In this document: positions 60,523-64,000 of the stretch, in pieces
How positions within the stretch are numbered: the first letter of the stretch is position 1
Layout: each line of letters starts with the position of its first letter
Origin: Cherax quadricarinatus
Lineage: Eukaryota > Arthropoda > Malacostraca > Decapoda > Parastacidae
Reading direction: 5' to 3'
Length of the DNA stretch: 64,000 nt
NCBI RefSeq assembly: GCF_038502225.1
Contig: NC_091382.1
Span: forward strand, 11,232,243 to 11,296,242
The notes under the pieces: model-generated
What the model saw: only the letters and a program-made list of their open reading frames with translations
Databases searched by the model: none
Told to the model about the DNA's origin: nothing
Program-made: the position numbers and the translations under genes

Positions 60523-63341
60523 CGATACGATACGATAGATTCTAGGTAAGACTCCAAGAAGGGGTGAGTGGGGAAGTGAGGATAGAGGAAGAATAGGTTG
60601 GTTAGAGGAAGGGTTAATTGTAAGAGGGAAAGAACCAGGGCTTAACCCAGTAGCTGAGCTGAAAGCGATTCATGAGTTTGCGCAACTAAGTGACTGGTCG
60701 AGGGGAAGGGGGGGGAGGGAACGACAAAGCGCTCATCGCATGGTACAAGGGCTTTATTAAAGGTCCATACCTGTGAGTTACAGGTTAGTGAGTCAAGATT
60801 TAAGCACGGGTATTTGTATACAGGAATTGGGTCAGGAGCTAGTAATGAGTAGAAGAGGTTGTGTGTGTTTGCTGGTCTGCGTATTTCGTCGTCTAGGTAT
60901 GAGGTCCAGTAGTCATGTCTGGTCTCTAGTCTGTCTATTTGTTTATCGCTAAGCTGTTTCTGGCTATGTTTCCAGTACACGTTTAGAGCAGGGATGTTCG
61001 CACGGGTGTGGATGGACTCACTTGTGATGAATTCATCCCATCGCGTGTTGAACACCCAGCGTAAGGCTTTGTTCTGGATGCGTTGTAGTTTACGTCTGTT
61101 TGTCACAGCTGCTAGGGAGAGGGCTAGTGGGCAGTAAGTTATTAGTGGACGGATGAGGGCTTTGTATAGATGTAGTTTCGTTTTTTGGGAGGCTTGCCAT
61201 AGCTTGGATAGCCCCGACAGGGCCTTGGATGCAATGGCTTGCTTCTGGTTGATGTGTTTGTGTATTCGCAAGTTGTAGTCTAGATTGACTCCTAATACGT
61301 TGGTTGACTGTGAGACAGGGATGTTTTGGTGGGTATCTGCTATCCTGAGTGTTACTGGAGGAGGCACGCGTTTCTTGTGGTGGAAGTAGGTGATTTTTGT
61401 TCCCAGTGTGTGATCTGGTCTACTTCGACTTGTGTTCTGCGGGCTAGAGTGGTTATTTGATTGTGTGTGGTGAGTTGGGTGATGTCGTCTGCATATGCAA
61501 GTGTGATGGTGGAGTCAAAGGCAGGTGTTGGGATGTCGTTGGTGTAAAGGATGTAGAGGGTGGGTGAGAGGACTGAACCCTGAGGAACTCCAGCATGTAG
61601 TGGGAAGTACTGTGAGAAGCAATCCTGGAACTTTATCCTCATGGTCCTACCATCCAGGAAGTTACATAGTAGTTTGCTGATAGTCCTAGGGAGGTCGAAG
61701 TTGGTACAAAGTTTAAACTTTAGACCATTGTGCCACTGTGTCAAAGGCTTTTTCTACATCTTTAGCTACTAGAGCTCTTTTTTCTTTGGTGTTGGTTTAT
61801 GTGGATGTAGTTTAGAATTAGGTTGAGTGCGTCTTGGGTGGAGCGGTTTGATCTGAAGCCAAATTGGCCATTATATAAGAGGGAGTTTGTTTCGAGATGT
61901 CTACGTAGTCGTGAGTTTATGATTTTTTCATAAATCTTTCCCAGTACTTCAAGCAGGCTGATGGGGAGGTAGTTTTTGGGGTCAGAGTGGTTTTTATTAG
62001 GTTTTGGGATGAGGATAGCAGTGGCTGCTTTGAAGAGAGTGGGGAAGTATCCTGATGCTAGTGATGCATTGAGGAGGTTGGTGAACGCTGAGATGATGGA
62101 GTCAGGGAGGTGTTTTAGGATAATGTGGTTGATGCCAGAGGCTCCTGGGGCTTTTGGGGAAGGCGCTGAATGAGAGTTTTTGTCATAGGCTGTGATGGGG
62201 GTGTCCAGTTCCTGAGTGGCTGTGAGTGAGTTAAGTTGTATATGCCTATCAGGTGTTGTTAAGTGTACGTGGTCCATGTTCCATTGGTCTATTTGTTGTG
62301 TATGTGGCAGAGTGTCTGGTAGTGGAGGGTGTGGGTGGAAAATGTTCTCCCATATTTCTTTCAAGATGTTTGTTGCTGTTTGTGGGTCGGTAATGTTTCT
62401 GTTGTCGTGGGTGATGTGTTCGATTTTTTTGTTGTTCTTGTTACCTCGGATTTTGTTGATGAAGTTCCAGAAAGTTTTGGGGTCTTTTATGCGTTGCTCA
62501 TTTGCCTGGTGTACGAGTCCAGCCCAGTGGTTGTTGTGGTCCTGCTCTAGGCTATGAAGTATGTCATTCCTGAGGTATGTGAGGTCCTGTCTTACCTGGT
62601 TGAATCTGTGTGTGTTGAGGCAGAAGCGGTTGTGGTAGCATATGAGGAGTCTTTTCGTTCTGGTTGAGGGAGTGAATGAGTATCTCATGGTGTGTGTTTT
62701 AGTGGGTATCGCAGAGTTGGTTGCATGTTTTATTGTCTCAAGGATGGTGTCGAGCTGTGTGTCAATGTCTGTGATTTGTTTGTTGTTGAAGTCGTAGTTT
62801 AGGTTAGTGTTGTTGATGGTGTTTTGGAAGGATTCCCAGTTTGCCTTCTTGTATGCTGGTGTTGGTGGTGTAGGAATGCAGATTGGGTTAGTCGAGATAT
62901 GTAGGATGATGGGAATATGGTCAGATCCAGTGATGGGACCAGGAGCTATGTAGTGTTGTAAGAGAGTGCTGGCTCTATTTGCGAGTATTATGTCAGGGTT
63001 TCCTTGTCCTTGGTGTCCATAGAATGTGTTGAAGTGTGGACCCAGGTACCGAAGATGTTTGTGGTTTGAAAAATTATGTAATTGTGTGCCTAGTTGGTTG
63101 GTGGAGTTGTGGTTGAAGGCTGGGTGTTTTGTATTCATGTCTGCCAGCAGGAATGAGGGAGTGTTGGTGTAGTTGAAGACGAGAGATAGGTCGTGTGCAT
63201 TGAGAGTTGTGTTGGGCCTAGCATATGTGGTGAAGAATATGAGGGGTCCTAGGTGAGTGTGTAGCCTGACAGCTAGGGAGTGTTGGTGTGTGAAGTGTAG
63301 AGGTAGGAATTCGTGTCTAATGGTGGAGTTGACCAGGATGG
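60523..63341 (-). mobile_element. LINE C (Jockey-like), 5'-truncated
   Basis: Ends in (ATCGT)n at 60523-60537. 5' truncation at 63341 within the endonuclease, abutting the other duplicate CACTCCAGC (63342-63350). The left duplication arm provides the empty site. Confidence 0.9.
60642..63341 (-). pseudogene. LINE C endonuclease plus RT, two frameshifts
   Basis: Frame to 61762: endonuclease end 'FLLADMNTKHPAFNH', 'QGNPDIILANRAS', 'GPITGSDHIPIILHIS'; RT start 'KAPGASGINHIILKHL', 'KNYLPISLLEVLGKIYEKII' and 'GQFGFRSNRSTQDALNLI'. Frame 61352-61744: 'HNGLKFKLCTNFDLP', 'GVPQGSVLSPTLYILYTNDI' and catalytic 'LAYADDITQL'. Frame 60642-61367: 'LGVNLDYNLRIHKHI', 'KLQRIQNKALRWVFNTRWDE' and 'QIDRLETRHDYW'. 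The 'DVEKAFDTVWH' region bridges the first frameshift. Motif style fits the Jockey group. Only the frameshifts near 61755 and 61360 break it. Confidence 0.88.
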
Positions 63342-64000
63342 CACTCCAGCAAAGGCGTTCTCTGTGACCGCATTTGCTTCGACCTCTTTTCTGCAACATT
63401 GCAAGCTTCTAATGCATTGATTGCAACATGAAAGGCCTAGAACTATCATTGAACTCTCCTCGTGGTTTTGTATATATATATACCTCAGTCCACAGCAGGA
63501 TTGGAATCTGTACACACTGTATCAATGTATATAGTACTTTAGCCACCCCGCCAGATCACAGACATAAGTACTGCCGCCTAGCCGAAGCTAGACGGTCACC
63601 TTTCTCTTCACTTCACTAATAGAAGAGATCAACTTAACCCAACATAACAGAATGATGGAAAGTAATTAACAGGCGTCGGCGGCACCTATGGCACCAGTGG
63701 GCACCTGGCACTACATGGCCGGAGGGCGTGGGATGATAGCCACGAAATGAAGTATGATTGAGCGTTGGCGCGACCAGTTGCTCTAGCTCCACCCTGACAC
63801 TCAGTAGCGGTGCCAACAACACTGTGGTAAGAACTAAGACCAGAGATGCATGGCAGTAGTCCTACTGGCCCATGCTGGACACTTCTTAACAAACATATTT
63901 GCCTATAATTCCTTTTAAATCTTCTCAGAGTAACAGCTTCACTGACGCTACTTGGCAGTTTGTTCCAATTATCTACAAGCAGACAATCATCACAACACAC

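Larger units (their letters stand above)
59785..64000 (-). repeat. Right arm of inverted segmental duplication
   Basis: Inverse of 50430-51760, extended by the composite insertion at 60425-63341. It runs off the right window edge, so total arm length is unknown. Contains an A2 LINE tail (59785-60110) and a SINE-2 copy (60128-60215), as in the left arm. Confidence 0.9.

Noticed and set aside
4404..64000. Upstream kindlin exon (F0 start) on the minus strand
   Set aside because: I looked for a frame resembling the kindlin F0 beginning beside an AG/GT pair and found none; short exons could be missed by eye.
1..64000. LTR retrotransposon or Penelope-type RT as autonomous partner
   Set aside because: No long terminal repeats with gag-pol, no Penelope RT or GIY-YIG endonuclease motif was found in any frame; the partner must lie elsewhere.

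Overview
This window is eukaryotic, intron- and repeat-dominated DNA, most likely from an arthropod and probably a decapod crustacean. Three things support this: one spliced exon of a conserved metazoan gene (kindlin/fermitin) with GT-AG splice sites, several clades of non-LTR retrotransposons, and TTAGG-like runs (the arthropod telomere motif) with abundant long microsatellites. The species is inferred. No operons, rRNA genes, functional tRNA genes, LTR retrotransposons or CRISPR arrays were seen. The only host coding sequence I can support is the kindlin exon at 4170-4403 (minus strand); much of the rest may be its intron or intergenic DNA.

Layout. 1-3.4 kb: degenerate non-LTR element N (minus), split by a 1.07-kb piggyBac-type MITE. 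4.2-4.8 kb: kindlin exon beside a TA-flanked MITE. 5.0-7.6 kb: CR1/L2-type LINE A with an intact 803-codon EN-RT ORF. 8-12 kb: fragments of LINEs B and F. 12.7-14.05 kb: a three-copy ribozyme element. 15.9-19.2 kb: foldback element, LINE tails, SINE and microsatellites. 19.4-25.2 kb: LINE A copy 2 (ORF1 with SGNH esterase) split by LINE B. 27.6-31.3 kb: near full-length LINE B with a triple-CCCH zinc-finger ORF1. 32-41 kb: fragments, SINEs and simple repeats. 41.3-44.8 kb: three clean nested insertions. 47.4-49.3 kb: LINE E with an intact RT ORF. 53.1-54.7 kb: 32-copy 48-bp minisatellite. 56.2-57.0 kb: 20-bp minisatellite. 50.4-51.8 and 59.8-64.0 kb: inverted segmental duplication whose right arm alone carries a 2.9-kb Jockey-type LINE C insertion.

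Main discovery. About forty dispersed segments with the signature 'CTGANGA-A-hairpin-GAAACGT' read as hammerhead ribozymes. Six subfamilies (H1-H6 here) keep stem I, stem II and the position-17 'H' rule by compensatory changes. Their position 3-8 pair also covaries: C3-G8 in H1/H2, U3-A8 in H3/H4/H6, and G3-C8 in H5, with one U3-G8 wobble. Every subfamily carries an extra A before stem II and a loopless self-complementary stem III (ACGU), so cleavage should need dimeric or tandem RNA. Units are about 400 bp in tandem, most carry a TATA box 120-165 bp upstream, and an AATAAA lies inside the ribozyme. Insertions are direct plus inverted multimers flanked by 10-16 bp target duplications. I infer non-autonomous Penelope-like/retrozyme-type elements that were recently active. 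No Penelope RT is present here.

How the parts interact: the window records layered retrotransposition. Ribozyme elements sit in LINEs and in each other, LINEs sit in ribozyme elements and other LINEs, and DNA MITEs sit in LINEs. Many target duplications are still readable, so the order of events can be reconstructed. The clearest stack is H2 element, then H5 element, then twin-primed LINE C, then H3 element, at 41.25-44.97 kb.
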